64,000 nt of DNA from Ligustrum vulgare (GCA_963555705.1 OY743174.1:27717608-27781607), one strand, 5' to 3'. Positions 10,657 to 22,160 are shown, numbered from the stretch's first letter. The notes: generated from the sequence alone by a model not told the origin. Made by a program: numbers and translations.

Positions 10657-12960
10657 TGTAGCGCCCCGAGTTCCGTATACCCGGTTCACTACGTCATTTT
10701 CTGTCTAAATTTTTCGAATAATATTTTTGCGGAAGAAATAATTGAAATTCATTTTTTGGCAACATTAAATAAACTGTAATGGCCGATAAAATTGAAAACA
10801 TTTATGAAACCATTTGAAATAGTAAATCGAACCATTAATTTTGTAAAGAAATTGACAATGTCATAATTTCTCAAATAAATGAACTTCTCTAAATTATTCG
10901 ATTGTTTGGAAAATACGGAAATCATTAATGTCAAACTTTCAACTGTTTAACAATTATTGCCACCATCATTCATTGCTCGCCACCGTCTCCGAAATCTGCA
11001 AAACTGTTAAAAGTATGGTGAGCATTTCATGGGGGAAATACTCAGTAGACTCATCGCAAATTAATTAATTTATAAGATGATTAAACACATAAATCCCGGC
11101 TCTTTATAAAACGGGCATTGATAGGGCTTCTTTATAAAACGGCTCTTGATAAAACTCATATTGTGCATTACAGCACGAGACATATTTTAAAAATCATAGG
11201 CTCTTTGAAAACAGCTCTTTGAAAACCATATACTTATAAAAACACATTTTAATTATGCCAAGCATAATTTTCTTTTGAAAGCATAAGGATCATTTTCATC
11301 ATAACATAGGATATGATCGAAATCCTCATAAACATAGGAGACACAAGAATTTTACCGAACTTAGGTGGCAAGAATTATTATGCAGTAAGTATACCAAGCA
11401 TAATTTTTGAAATTCATAGGGATCATTTCCATCATAACATAGGATAGGATCGAAATCCTCATAAACATATGGAGACACAAGAATTTTACCGAACTTAGGT
11501 GGCAAGAATTCTTATGTGTAGCAATCTTGGGAGATTGATTTCATAGCAATGATCCAAAAACATTTTCGTGAAGCATAGGGTATACTTACTTTTCGTAAAA
11601 ACATAAAGTATATTTTCTTTTCATAAAAACATACTTACTTTTCTTAAAAATTGACTTTCACAAGTCACATGACATTTATATGAAATCATAATTTAAATTA
11701 ATTAATAAGTGCGAGTCTACCTCAAATCCAACGAGTGCAAAGTTGAGCGGGAATGACTTCAATTTCTTTAAATTCTCCGTACGCTTCGTCTTAGCCAATA
11801 AGTCACTTTAGTCTATCAAATATATAGTTCAAAATGATAAATTATAATTTGGGGACTAAAATTGATGTTTTGAAAGTTGAGGGACTAAAATGAATACTTT
11901 TGAATGTTGAGGGACTAAAATGAATATTTTCAAAAGTTGGGATTTAAAATCAAATAAAGTAAATCAGCAGGGACTGAATAATAGATTTTAAAAAATGAAG
12001 GACTGATTAAACTCATTTTAAAACTTGGGGGCTGATTTTGATAAGTTTAAAAGCTGAAAGGACTGAAATAAAACCTTTTAAAATGTCAGGGACTGATTTT
12101 GATGATTTAGCAAACTTAGGGACCAAAGTGTAAAATCTGGAAGTTAATATAATATCCTGTTTTCTCTCACTTTCCCCATTTCGTTAACAGAAAGAGAGAA
12201 TACGCGAGAGAGACAGAGGAAGAACTAGGGCGTAAATCCGTCCTTCGACGGGAGATTCTGCCGGCGTAACACCGGAGTAAGGTGGCGGTGAGCGACGGGG
12301 CTGAAGTAGGTTAGGTTTGATGCGAGAAACAGAAAGGAAACCGCGGCTTAGATCGCGATTTGAGTTGGGTCTTAACTGCGAAATCCGGTGGTCGTGCCGG
12401 TAAATCAGTCGGCGGTCGAAGGTAAGTCTTGGGCTTGGTTTATTTCTTGTTTTGGGTTTCGATTGTTTGTCAAAACTGAAGTGGGCAGTGGGTGGTTTTG
12501 GTTTGGGGTTGATGCTATTTGACAGATTGGTGGTTGCCGGTGGTAGTGAGACTGTGGTTCAGCTGAGTGCGGTGGTGGTTATGGTGATTGTAGCAGAGGA
12601 TGAAAATCTGATGATTGGCATTGGTTATGGTTCGGCAGTGATTTGGCCAGTTTGTTGTGTGATGGAGCAGTGCTGAGGATGATTGCTTAAATTGAAAAAC
12701 ATGATGGGAAAAAAAAAGAAAAAGAATTGATGAATGGGGAACATCATAATTTGGGGAGGGGAATCATTCATTGAGTGGGTTTGGCTTTGTGATTAGATAA
12801 ATGAATGGAAAGGAAGAAAAACGTGGGTTGCAAATTAGGTTAATGGTGTAAAGTATGGGAATTTTGGTGTGGACAACAATGATGAAGAATTTGGAGGAAA
12901 AATAAAGATAGGAGCAAAAACGTGGTTTCATGACACATTTAGTAGCATGATTTTATATTT
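10657..12960 (+). mobile_element. Partial LTR, family X copy 2
   Basis: It starts TGTAGCGCCCCGAG directly after copy 1 and follows the same order of blocks: ACTCAGTAGACTCATCG near 11040, CGAGTCTACCTCAAATCC near 11712, the GGGACTAAAATGAAT repeats at 11850-12140, a GA-rich stretch at 12190-12220, a GC-rich block and a GTAAG site near 12422. A segment around CATAGGATAGGATCGAAATCC is duplicated (about 11285-11370 and 11415-11510). The right end is not visible; similarity to the 58910 copy fades by about 12700, so the end coordinate is approximate. No matching target-site duplication was found. Confidence 0.6.
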
Positions 12961-13681
12961 CTTCTTTTAAAATTTCAAGTTAATCAAATTACAAATTTAT
13001 TACATTATTCTATAAAAGAATTTGTTACATATAAATTATTATTGTTGAAAAACCATCAGAAAGTACCCCAGGTGATATTACGTGCTCTGCATTGATGTGA
13101 ATTCGTTTCCAAGATGTATGAGCAAATTATTAGATTATCAGAGGTCTTTGAGACCCACTCTTGTGCACATATAGGCTTTAGGCCATGTACTAGGGTGCCT
13201 TAGCCTTTGGGGCAGTCTATGCGCATATGACACAGTTTATTAGATTATCAGCTTATCAGATCTGAATGGCTTTGCCATGTATATCGAGAGTACACTGTAC
13301 TTGAGTAAATTTGTTCATTGGATACACTTTGATGTGATTCTTTTCATCGTATTATAATACATTTATTCATATAACAATATTCAGCTTCTCAGTTCAATGG
13401 ATTTTTTAATATTATCAGACATTTATCACTATTTATGTCATGGTTTTAGTATTTATAAATTCTTATTTCAACTAGATGTACTTTTCAGAATCAGTGAAAT
13501 ATTTTCTTATGTCAATCAAAAGTCACATTCACCACAAAAATAGTGATTTTATAAAAATATATATATAAATGAGAAGAGCTTGACTAATTTTCAAACCCTC
13601 CACTCACTGAGTTAAAATCTCATATTTTCGTCACATTTTTCCCTACCAAGATACTTTTGAGTTTTGGGAAGACATTAGAAA
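12961..13681. mobile_element. Unassigned LTR-like sequence left of the copia element
   Basis: There is no coding sequence. The stretch has phrases of the type CACTCACTGAGTTA and CACATTTTTCCCTACCA, common in LTRs of Tekay-type elements. It ends at the copia target-site duplication AGAAA (13677-13681) and would continue at 19531. It may be part of the 3' LTR of element I. Confidence 0.35.
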
Positions 13682-14157
13682 TGTTGGGATATTTGACCCA
13701 AATTAAGAATGAGAATATCTTGGACAATTGATTTTCCTATTAAAATGGTTAACTTGGAGACCATATTAATGGTGAAAAGGAAAATAAAAGATTTTATTTT
13801 GGTATTCTACTTCAATAAGGAAACTTACTTGAACACGAATTCTACATATTCTAGGGGTTGGTTTTACCTATAAATATGTGTCTTAGGGAGCCATAATATT
13901 GTGAATCTTATGTGAGACTAATTAGAGAGAATTGGAGAGCTTTATCTTTGTAGTTTCTTGTGAACTCTTTGTGGGATAATTCAAAGGGTAGAAACTTGGG
14001 TTAGATAGAAGTTCATTATTAGTATTTTCTCTGTAGTCTATGAGATTGGGTTGGTGAGTGAAATTCTATATAATTATAATAATTTATTATATATTTCTTG
14101 AACATCAAAAAGATCCTGTGGGTTAAAGAAGGGGGAATCAACGTGTAATTCCCAACA
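13682..14157 (+). mobile_element. 5' LTR of the copia-derived element (476 bp)
   Basis: It begins TGTTGGGA and ends TTCCCAACA, a TGTTGGGA/TCCCAACA inverted pair. A TATAAATA box lies at 13869-13876. Compared with the 3' LTR it lacks 65 bp just after TTTATTATATA near 14091. Confidence 0.93.
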
Positions 14158-14159
14158 AG

Positions 14160-14172
14160 TGGTATCAGAGCG
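14160..14172 (+). promoter_or_regulatory. Primer-binding site (initiator tRNA-Met type)
   Basis: TGGTATCAGAGCG lies two bases after the 5' LTR end. It is the standard complement of the 3' end of initiator methionine tRNA used by most copia elements to prime minus-strand DNA. Confidence 0.9.
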
Positions 14173-14210
14173 TCAGGTGGTTCGAAGATTTTATTGGAGC
14201 AAAAGAAAAT

Positions 14211-14394
14211 ATGTCTGTCAAGTACGACGTGGAGAAATTTGATGGAAGAATTAATTTTGGCTTGTGGCAAGTACAAGTCAAAGATATTTTAATTCAGGCA
14301 GGTCTGCACAAAACTTTGAAAGGAAAACCAATCGAGAGTTCTGACAAAGGAAAAGAAAAAGAAACTGAAAACCCATTTTGGATCCCCATTTTTC
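14211..14394 (+). pseudogene. copia gag, N-terminal part
   Basis: From ATG at 14211 the frame reads MSVKYDVEKFDGRINFGLW, then QVQVKDILIQAGLHKTLKGK, the conserved start of plant copia Gag (the F-DG-NF--W motif). Gag forms the virus-like particle. The frame leaves copia sequence at about 14394 (after KEKETEN) where an Athila-type LTR is inserted. The rest of gag resumes at 18031. Confidence 0.88.
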
Positions 14395-15463
14395 TTGACA
14401 AAAACCCTAGCCCCCTTCCCTATTTTCTTTCTTTTCTTTTCTTTTCTTTTCCTTTCTTTGTTTTTGATTTTGTTTGTAAATTAGTTGTAGTTTATTTTTG
14501 TTTCTAAGTTACTAGCAACCATTGGAGCAAAGAAGTAAGAAGTAAGTGGAAATACAAAGCATTGTTGAAAGATTCTTGGAACAAAAATCAAAGGAAGTGT
14601 TGTATTTCATTTTTCTTGTATTTTTATCTTTAATTTCTATATTTTGTGATGTATTTTCATAAACCTTATCTTTTGTGGAATATTTATATAATGGGCTAGT
14701 TGTTTTATGTTGGGATGATTGATATAGCTTAACTTAGTTTAAGTTGTAACACCCCAAGTTTCAAAACCTAAAACCTAGGCATGTTAACTTCCATTCACAT
14801 TAATTGCGGAATTAAATCGTTTACACGACAAATATGTTCTTTATCTATTATAAAATTTTAGCGAAATTTCGGCAGAGTCTCCTCTATAAATTGGACATAG
14901 CCAACCTGTAGAGGAGCATCAAAACCATTTATAAATACACATCACAACTCACTCCATCCCAAACATCATCCAAACCATTATAATAAGTCCCAAACTCCTC
15001 AACAATACAATTCCAAGTAAATAAACTTTATCAAATGAAATAAGAGGTAATTTAACCTCAATAATACATGAATTAAAGGATTAATAATTAGAAATTGAAA
15101 TAAATTCTAATTTAACTTTATTTTAAAAGAGTTGATGCGGGTATAGCCTGAGTCAGCTGCCGAGTGCTCTCCTCGGATCACCTAACTTTCATCACCTGAA
15201 ATGTTGGGGAGGGATTGGGGTGAGCTAAAGCTCAGTAAGTAAACTGTATGCATGAATCCATGCTTATGACATGAATTCTTTAAAAATTCCATGTATGTAT
15301 CCCCATTTACTTTACTTTCCAGAACTTTCAAACTTTTCAAACTTTCACTTAACATTTCAAAACTTTCACTTCATTCCATCGTGAGCTCACTTGGTGTAAC
15401 TTCTAGTCAATCAGAATACAGTGGGCAATGACTTATTTGGAACCAGATTACATGCGCATTTCC

Positions 15464-15582
15464 ACCGCAAAGCGGTTTAACATTCACTTTCCCACCGCAA
15501 AGCGGTTTAACATTCACTTTCCCACCGCAAAAGCGGTTTAACAGTCCACCGTAAACGGTTGAACATTCCGTCGCAAAGCGAC
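15464..15582. repeat. Array of five short hairpins with loop-like A runs
   Basis: Perfect palindromes start at 15464, 15494, 15524, 15548 and 15570. They read ACCGCAAAGCGGT twice, ACCGCAAAAGCGGT, ACCGTAAACGGT and GTCGCAAAGCGAC. The first three sit in tandem units of 30 bp that include TTTAACATTCACTTTCCC; the last two are 24 and 22 bp apart. The fourth and fifth have stem changes on both arms, so pairing is kept. Confidence 0.9.
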
Positions 15583-16539
15583 TTAATTCGGGTACGCCGG
15601 TCCCCCGCGCCCCATTTCCCACTCGCAACTTTCATGAACTAGAAGTACACCCATTCATTCTTTCAAAAACTTGGGATAAATAACTTTTGAACAAACTTGC
15701 ACCTTGATACATTTCTTTCATTTAAAACATTTGACTTCCCAATTTCGATGCCAATGCATGCTTCATGATGCAATGACATGATAATGTGCATGCTTGAACA
15801 TTCTTCTCAATAACACATATTTTCATAACGTAAATGAAATTCATCAAGGCAAGTAGATTACAAGGTAGTCATTTACAAGTTTCACATTTACATTCAACTT
15901 CTATAAAATAGGGGGAAGTTTACTTACTTGACGTCCTTAGCATTTACCGTTATCTGAATTTGCAAGTGGAGGAGCCTCGACTGCCCGTGTCGTCAATGTA
16001 CCAAAATCCTAGTTGTACCCATTCATTAAGTGAAATATAATTTTAGTTCAAAATCACATTTCACACTTCTAAATAAGGTTGAGACTTTCATGTGACTCAC
16101 AATTCAAACCAAATGGGATCTTAAGTCATGTCAAATACAAATCATACTTCATTCGAAATAAGAGATTAACTTAGATGCCAAAATTGAAATCTAACTAATC
16201 AAATTACACAAAGGTTCAAGCTATGGAATCTTCATCACAACTTGAATCTCACAAGGACAATTCCAATTAGCATTCTACTATTCATAAATTTGAAAATCAC
16301 CATTTTTTCAAACTTTACCAACTAAACTTCAATTTTCATAAACCTCAAAAATTATAAATTTATGTATACATACTTGAAAATCTCATAAATTTATTCACGT
16401 TTATACCAATTTCCAAATTTCTAAAATTCTCAAATTAATAACTTAAACTAACAAATTTCAATTAAACTATTTTCATATATACAATTCAAACTTTTTCCCT
16501 AGTTAACTAAGCCACAAAATTATCCTTACATACATACAT

Positions 16540-16572
16540 ACATATACACACACACACACACATACACACACA
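16540..16572. repeat. (CA)n microsatellite
   Basis: An interrupted CA and CATA dinucleotide run inside the 14746-17379 solo LTR. A GT-rich stretch at 16680-16750 faces it. Confidence 0.85.
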
Positions 16573-18030
16573 TTGTCCAACATCCCAAATTAGCACTTAA
16601 AATTCAAAAATCTAAACAAACCCATAATCTGAAATTTCGTATGTACCACATAAATAATAGCATCTCATATCCATTTATGTGTTTGGGTGTGTGTGAATCA
16701 GTGTGTGTGAATCCGTGAGTTTGTGCGTGCGGGTGTGTGCGTTCGTGTGAGTTCGCGCGCGAGCGGTTAAGAAGATCCCGAGCAGCAGCGCTCGAGAGGG
16801 AGGGAGAAAGGGAACCTTACCGTGCAGGGGAGTGGCGGATGTTGAAGCTGTGGTCGGTGGTTGCAACTTCTACCGGCGATGGGGTGGCTGGGAGCGAAAA
16901 AGGCGAGAGAGACGGAGAGGCCGAGAGAAGAGCGTGAGTGAGAGGAGCCGAGTGAGAGGAGTGAACGAGAGAGAGAGGATCGAGTCTGAGTGATTGAATT
17001 AGGTTTAAACCTAATCTTTTTGAAATTTGCAATTTGGTCCCTCATTTCTCTCTATGTACATAACTTAGTCCATAAGTTCTATTTACTCTCCAATTGCCAC
17101 CAAAGTTTCCCCCAACTTTCCATTTAACACAATAAAATAGAAAATAGCATGTTTAAGCAATAAAAATTTAATCACATAAAATTACACGTAAACTATTAAA
17201 ATAAACAATTTATAAACTTTTAATCGGTACATTGATCGAGACGGCATCTGAGTCCTTCCACTGCAAAATAATTCGAATTATCGACATTAAAATATCATTA
17301 TATTTAAAATTTATAATAACATTAACATAATTATTACGTGAAATCAAGAACGCACGTAAAACGAAAAACTGGTATTACATAAGTAATTTTAATGTTTGTT
17401 TATTAATGTTGAGCTTATTTCATGTGTGTTTGTTATTGAGATTATTCCATGTGTTTGATTGATCACCAAATATATGTTTTGTGAAATGTATGATAATCGA
17501 GAGATTTATGCATTTTAAACCAAATAACAAATGCTCTAGGTTCTTGTTAAGGATAGAGATATACCTTAAACCCTAGATGATCCATTGAGCTATTTTCACA
17601 AAGAGTTAATGCAATTGATTGGGCCTTAATCGACATAGAGATATAGTAGGTTAGATCAATTGATTAGGGTTAATTTCACTCGAGAGAGGAAATTAGCTAA
17701 GCTTGGAAAATCGGGTCTAAGATTGTAAATGAGTAATTTATTAATTTGCATGTGTTGAGAAATTACTTAAGCGAGAGTTAAGTGAAATCATGAATCCCAA
17801 CTATTTTATCTTTCATTTTTCTTATTTTAATTTGGTTTAAAATTAGTTTCTTTAATTTAGAATTTCCAAAAATCCATCTTTTTAATTGTGTGTTTTATTT
17901 GTTAAAATTAAATTAACTAGAGTATAATAGAGTATACATTCCTCGTGGGATCGACAACCCGGACTCAAAAAGTCCACTTTATTACTTGTACGCGACCCGT
18001 GCGCTTGCGGTACATTATTTTTAGCGAACA

Positions 18031-18621
18031 CTGCTAGTACAATACGAATTTTTTTGGCAAAGAATGTTCTTGCAAATATTCATGGGATATCTGCTGCTAA
18101 GGAACTTTGAGAAAAACTGGAAGTGTTGTATCAGAGAAAAACTTGTCAAATCACTTGTATCTGAAGGAACAGTTTCATTCGTTGAGAATGAGCGCAGGTA
18201 CAAATATCTCCGACCATCTTAGTGTTCTTAAAGGGATTGTTTCTGAACTGAAATCTATTGGAGTCAAAGTTTGAGATGAGGATAAAGTGTTGAGGCTCCT
18301 CTGGTCTCTTCCATCCACGTTTGAGCACATCAAGCTGATTTTGATTTACAGGAAGGAAACAGTGGACTTTGCAGAAGTTACAAGTAAGTTGATCTCTGAA
18401 GAACGGAGATTTGGTGGAGGTGATAATTCATTTGGAAATAATTTGCTTGTTACTGAAAAGTGGAAGAGGGGTAACTCCATGAATAAGAAAGTTGTATGTT
18501 GGAGCTGTGGACAATCCGGTCACGTAAGAAGAAATTGTTCAAAAGGTGGAGCAGACTCGGCTGACTGCTCAAAGGTAGACAATGCGACTCTCTTGGTGGA
18601 GAGTGGTGATGATGTACTCTA
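18031..18621 (+). pseudogene. copia gag, C-terminal part with zinc knuckle
   Basis: In changing frames the sequence reads VLANIHGISAAKEL and KLEVLYQRKTCQ, then LLWSLPSTFEHIKL, KETVDFAEVTSKLISEE and the CCHC knuckle CWSCGQSGHVRRNC at about 18501-18542. This is the second half of plant copia Gag, where the knuckle binds RNA. A stop near 18107 (EL-stop-EKLEV) and frameshifts near 18140-18280 break it. The frame ends at a stop at 18620, and no protease or integrase follows. Confidence 0.87.
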
Positions 18622-18984
18622 AGTAGGATGTGACATCCTCATGGCATGATGCCAGTTGCCATGATAGAGGATGTGTTCTTACTGGCGGGTGCATGTGTTC
18701 TCACACAGTATTGGTTTGACTTGGATGCAAGGTGTGTGGTTGAATTGATGTTGATGGCTGATGAGCTTCCATGGAAAATCAAACAATGGGAGTTGCACCA
18801 TAATTTTTCAGCAATTTTGTTTTCGACATGAGCTGGTGAAAAGCTCGGAGTTCGTTGATAATTCTGAGTGATTATACTCATATGGTGGAGTATGGAATCG
18901 TCAAAGTGGAAAAAGCTTGCCTGTTTACCCAATGATTAATTTTTGAATATTTTGGCTCTGGTGGATTTGTGTCAAGGTGAAGAT
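18622..18984 (+). mobile_element. Noncoding remnant between copia gag and 3' LTR
   Basis: About 360 bp with no recognised copia coding sequence; pol is entirely missing. The last bases before the LTR (TCAAGGTGAAGAT) are the polypurine tract position, weakly purine-rich. Confidence 0.6.
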
Positions 18985-19525
18985 TGTTGGGATATTTGAC
19001 CCAAATTAAGAATGAGAATATCTTGGACAATTGATTTCCCTATTAAAGTGGTTAACTTGGAGACCAAGTTAATGGTGAAAAGGAAAATAAAAGACTTTAT
19101 TTTGGTATTCTACTTCAATAAGGAAACTTACTTGAACACGAATTCTACATATTCTAGGGGTTGTTTTTACCTATAAATATGTGTCTTAGGGAGCCATAAT
19201 ATTGTGAATCTTATGTGAGACTAATTAGAGAGAATTGGAGAGCTTTATCTTTGTAATTTCTTGTGAATTCTTTGTGGGATAATTCAAAGGGTAGAAACTT
19301 GGGTTAGATAGAAGTTCATTATTTGTATTTTCTCTGTAATTTATGAGATTAGGTTGGTGAGTGAAATTCTATATAATTATAATAATTTATTATATAGTGA
19401 AAGGCTTTGGCGATTCAGAAAATTTTGCGTCGTCGTTATTTATTTTCTTGTTACTCAATTATTTCTTGAACATAAAAAAGATCCCGTGAGTTAAAGAATG
19501 GGAAATCAACGTGTAATTCGCAACA
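18985..19525 (+). mobile_element. 3' LTR of the copia-derived element (541 bp)
   Basis: It begins TGTTGGGA and ends TTCGCAACA, followed by the duplication AGAAA at 19526-19530. It keeps the 65 bp (around GGCTTTGGCGATTC, 19397-19461) that the 5' LTR lacks. Confidence 0.93.
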
Positions 19526-19530
19526 AGAAA

Positions 19531-20202
19531 GTCTGTCAAAGAGTCACAAGATCATTTAGTTGTATGTTTCAAGTCTTCATCATATGTAGTATCTTTTTTT
19601 GGGATTCATGTATATATTAAACTCGGTCTTCTCACGAGTTTGTTGTTTTGTCAAGTACCTAGTTGATTAGACTTTTATTTCAATGTATTAATTGCAAGGA
19701 GAGTTGAAAATATGTAGTAGAAAATAGATGGGTAAGCACAAGTTCTTTTGACTTTTGATATGATGATGTGAAGGGAGATGAATTCCCAGCATTATACATG
19801 TGGTTGTTTGAGGAGTTGTTGATTTTATTACCGAGAGGTTATATCCAATATTTAAAGAAAATTCTATCAAAATTATTAAAAATCATGGAGTATTACGATA
19901 AGTCTTTTAGTAATAGAAAAGTCTCAGTAGTCTTGGTGATTGATTCAGTATCTAACTTGTATTCATTATCGGTACACGTCACGTCTCGAATCTATTAGGA
20001 TGATTCGAGACTGGGTCGTGTCACGTAGTGCTAGCAGTGGGTCTTTCTTAGTTAAAAGGTTGACATTAAATTGGACCAGTTATGTTAATAAGAAAATTAT
20101 GTTCGTAGGACTGTTGAGATTTGGTTCCCGTGCGTGACATGCAAATCAATACTGAATGTTGAAATTTCTCCTATTGTACTGTGATATTCATTTGTCATAT
20201 AC
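19531..20202. mobile_element. Unassigned LTR-like sequence right of the copia element
   Basis: There is no coding sequence. It continues the DNA interrupted at 13676. The stretch ends in a region (GACTGGGTCGTGTCA, to 20023) that resembles an LTR terminus, preceded by a strong inverted repeat at 19983-20011. From about 20024 to 20202 I see nothing recognisable. Confidence 0.35.
19983..20011. repeat. 10-bp perfect inverted repeat
   Basis: GTCTCGAATC at 19983-19992 pairs with GATTCGAGAC at 20002-20011 around a 9-base loop. It lies just before a possible LTR end. Confidence 0.85.
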
Positions 20203-20210
20203 ACTCGACA

Positions 20211-20842
20211 CAGGGGCGGATTTACTGTGGGGGCAGCAGGGTCAGCTGCCCCCACTGCCCGAATTGGAATTTTTATAATATATAAGTGTTTACTTTTATT
20301 TTTACACTTTTGCCCCTGTAAACCTTTGAGTTTTTTGCCTAAATGGTGTCATTACACCACTCTCAACGGACCTGATGATTGATGTGGGCAGGAAATGATT
20401 TTCATTCATTTTTTAATTCAATTTACTGACACATTTCAATGGATCTTTGACCATTTGATTCAACTGCAGTACAACCCTTCTTAAATGTATTTTTGAAATG
20501 GGGTTTTCGTTTATAAATTTTTATTTTTATTTTTTTATTATTATTATGGAAGTAAAAAAAATTTTTTATCGGTGTGAAGTTGCTATATGCAATATAAATT
20601 TCAATAAATATTCGTAAAATTTTCCTACTTATATATAATAAATACAAATACAATAACATATAAAATTAATAATCTAAGATGCTATTTGTAGAGATTTTCC
20701 TATCAATTTGAAGGTCTATTTAGTAATCAAAATATTTGATTTCAATACTCTTAAAAAAAAAAAAAAAAAAAAAAAATCAGGGGCTCCCCTCCACCCTCGA
20801 AATTTTCGCCCCCACTACGTGAAATTCCTAACTCCGCCCCTG
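20211..20842. mobile_element. hAT-type MITE (632 bp), 8-bp duplication ACTCGACA
   Basis: The ends are inverted: CAGGGGCGGA at 20211 and TCCGCCCCTG at 20833-20842. The same 8 bp, ACTCGACA, lies on each side (20203-20210 and 20843-20850), the duplication length of hAT transposons. A second inverted layer (GGGGGCAGC and GCTGCCCCC near 20230-20257) and a 23-base A run near 20754 lie inside. No transposase is encoded, so it would move only with enzyme from elsewhere. Confidence 0.93.
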
Positions 20843-20850
20843 ACTCGACA

Positions 20851-21584
20851 CGTGTGTAGTGTAATATCTTCTTATACTAATGGTAGACTATCACATATAT
20901 TGATGATATATTAATGATGCAGATTTTATTTCGTTCCATGACAGTAATCTACCTTTTGCAAATTTAGCATGCAGAATGAATGGACTAAAAGCTAGTGTTA
21001 GTGAAATAAATTATGAAAATGTTGAAAAAATGAGTACAATAAATATATTAAAACAAATGTAAAGGAAATATTTTTTAACACGTGTTAACTTGTATGTTAG
21101 ATTTGGTTAGCAATTTAGTGAATGTCATGTCAATGTTAACTTGAAAATTTTTCCCAAAATATTATTCTTTTTTCTTTTCTTCTTTCTTCTTTAATTTTTT
21201 TAATATTTATAAATAAAATAATTGTTTGTTGATTTCATATTATATAATTTAATGAGATCATCAAAATGAGTACTATATTAATATATAAATATTTTAAAAA
21301 TAAATATTTATTTTATTCTTAAAATTAGTTAAAAATTAACCTATCTATTGTAGCAATTAGTACATGTTAACTTTAACATAAGGATGTTGCATTTAACATG
21401 TAACTTTATGCTTATGTGGCTAGCTATTTTAACATGTACATTGGAGATGCTGTAACTTTCTTATGTTGTTCCTTGAAATAATCATGTTTCTTGTTAAAAT
21501 GTGTTGTTGTTTGTTGGTTTTGTGGATTAGATGACGTTGAGGGTTATTTTCGTCGGTATAAGTGGTGTTTCCCATTGGTTTTGG
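20851..21584. other. AT-rich spacer without recognised features
   Basis: There is no coding sequence. Repeated TTAACATGT and TAACACGTGTTAAC phrases at 21070-21440, and TACATTGGAGATGC near 21437, hint at a decayed MITE, but I could not find a matching left end. Confidence 0.4.
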
Positions 21585-22160
21585 TGGGGGATAGGGTGAT
21601 TTCTGGTTTTATTGCATTTAACATATCAGTAAAAAACGAATTATTTCTATACTTATGAAAAATTCTTGCATTAATAAAAAGACGTTCAACTCCTGAACTA
21701 GTTTGGTAGTATATCATAGATAATATATTGGTTGAATCATTAAAAACTTATCAAAAAGTTTTTGACTTCAAAAGCAATTTCATAGTTATAATCTCTAACA
21801 ATTTGCAATATAGAATTAAATATGTCGGTGGTATTATAGGAAAATTCCATAATTTTAAAAGCAATATTTTTTTATGCATAAATAGATCAATTTAGTGTGC
21901 AGTTGCAGCTATATAACATTTTTTATTCATTCCTTCACAAAGATTAGAAATAAATGAAATAACACTGCTATATTTATTTAAGTCATTTATTAATCTCTTC
22001 TTAGTTTTAGTAAAATAATCTATAGTGTCGTAACGAAGCGTATTTCTACTAATTTCAACATACCTCAATTGAAGATATTCTCTGATGTAGGTAGTGAAGT
22101 GTTTGTTGTCTCCTATGTTTAGTCACAACTCCACCTCAACAACGAATTCATTACAACAAA
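21585..22160 (-). pseudogene. hAT-superfamily transposase fragment, decayed
   Basis: On the minus strand from about 22078 one frame reads LQLRYVEISRNTLRYDT, IDYFTKTKKRLINDL, SSVISFISNLCEGMNKK, YIAATAH-stop-ID and LLKLWNF. This matches the catalytic-domain start of plant hAT transposases by spacing of the SRNTL, D-W-like and YI--TAH-ID motifs (family knowledge, not a search). It has at least three stops and lacks the BED zinc finger and dimerisation region. The Tekay element II 5' LTR begins 50 bp to the right, so that element landed in this relic. Confidence 0.62.

Larger units (their letters stand above)
14746..17379. mobile_element. Solo LTR (2634 bp, Tekay-like termini), duplication TAAGT
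   Basis: It begins TGTAACACC and ends GGTATTACA, flanked by TAAGT at 14741-14745 and 17380-17384. Removing it rejoins the phrase CTTAACTTAGTTTAAG-TAATTTTAATG of the host LTR. There is no PBS, polypurine tract or coding sequence. TGTAACACC-type ends are usual for Tekay/Del and related gypsy LTRs. Inside are a hairpin array (15464-15582), a CA repeat and a GC-rich, GAGAG-rich block (16720-16985). Short frames in that block on both strands are composition artefacts. Orientation is not certain. Confidence 0.85.
14395..18030 (+). mobile_element. Truncated Athila-type LTR inside copia gag, itself interrupted
   Basis: The segments 14395-14740 and 17385-18030 together resemble the LTR at 4991-6624. 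Shared features are the CCCTAGATGATCCATTGAG and CGACATAGAGATATAGTAGG phrases, the CTCGTGGGATCGACAACC box and the TTTAGCGAACA end. The left end corresponds to the middle of that LTR, so the first several hundred bases are missing. No target-site duplication is evident. A 2.6-kb solo LTR with duplication TAAGT splits it. Confidence 0.72.
13682..19525 (+). mobile_element. Ty1/copia-derived, gag-only element with both LTRs, duplication AGAAA
   Basis: Two LTRs starting TGTTGGGATATTTGACCC lie at 13682-14157 and 18985-19525, flanked by AGAAA at 13677-13681 and 19526-19530. Between them are a PBS, a broken copia gag and no protease, integrase or RT, so the element is non-autonomous by deletion. Much of its length is a later insertion (14395-18030) inside gag. 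By hand the LTRs differ at about 17 of 476 aligned positions (about 96% identity), apart from a 65-bp indel. Confidence 0.9.

Noticed and set aside
16675..17045. Overlapping frames on both strands
   Set aside because: They come from GT-rich and GAGAG-rich sequence inside the 14746-17379 solo LTR and show no domain.
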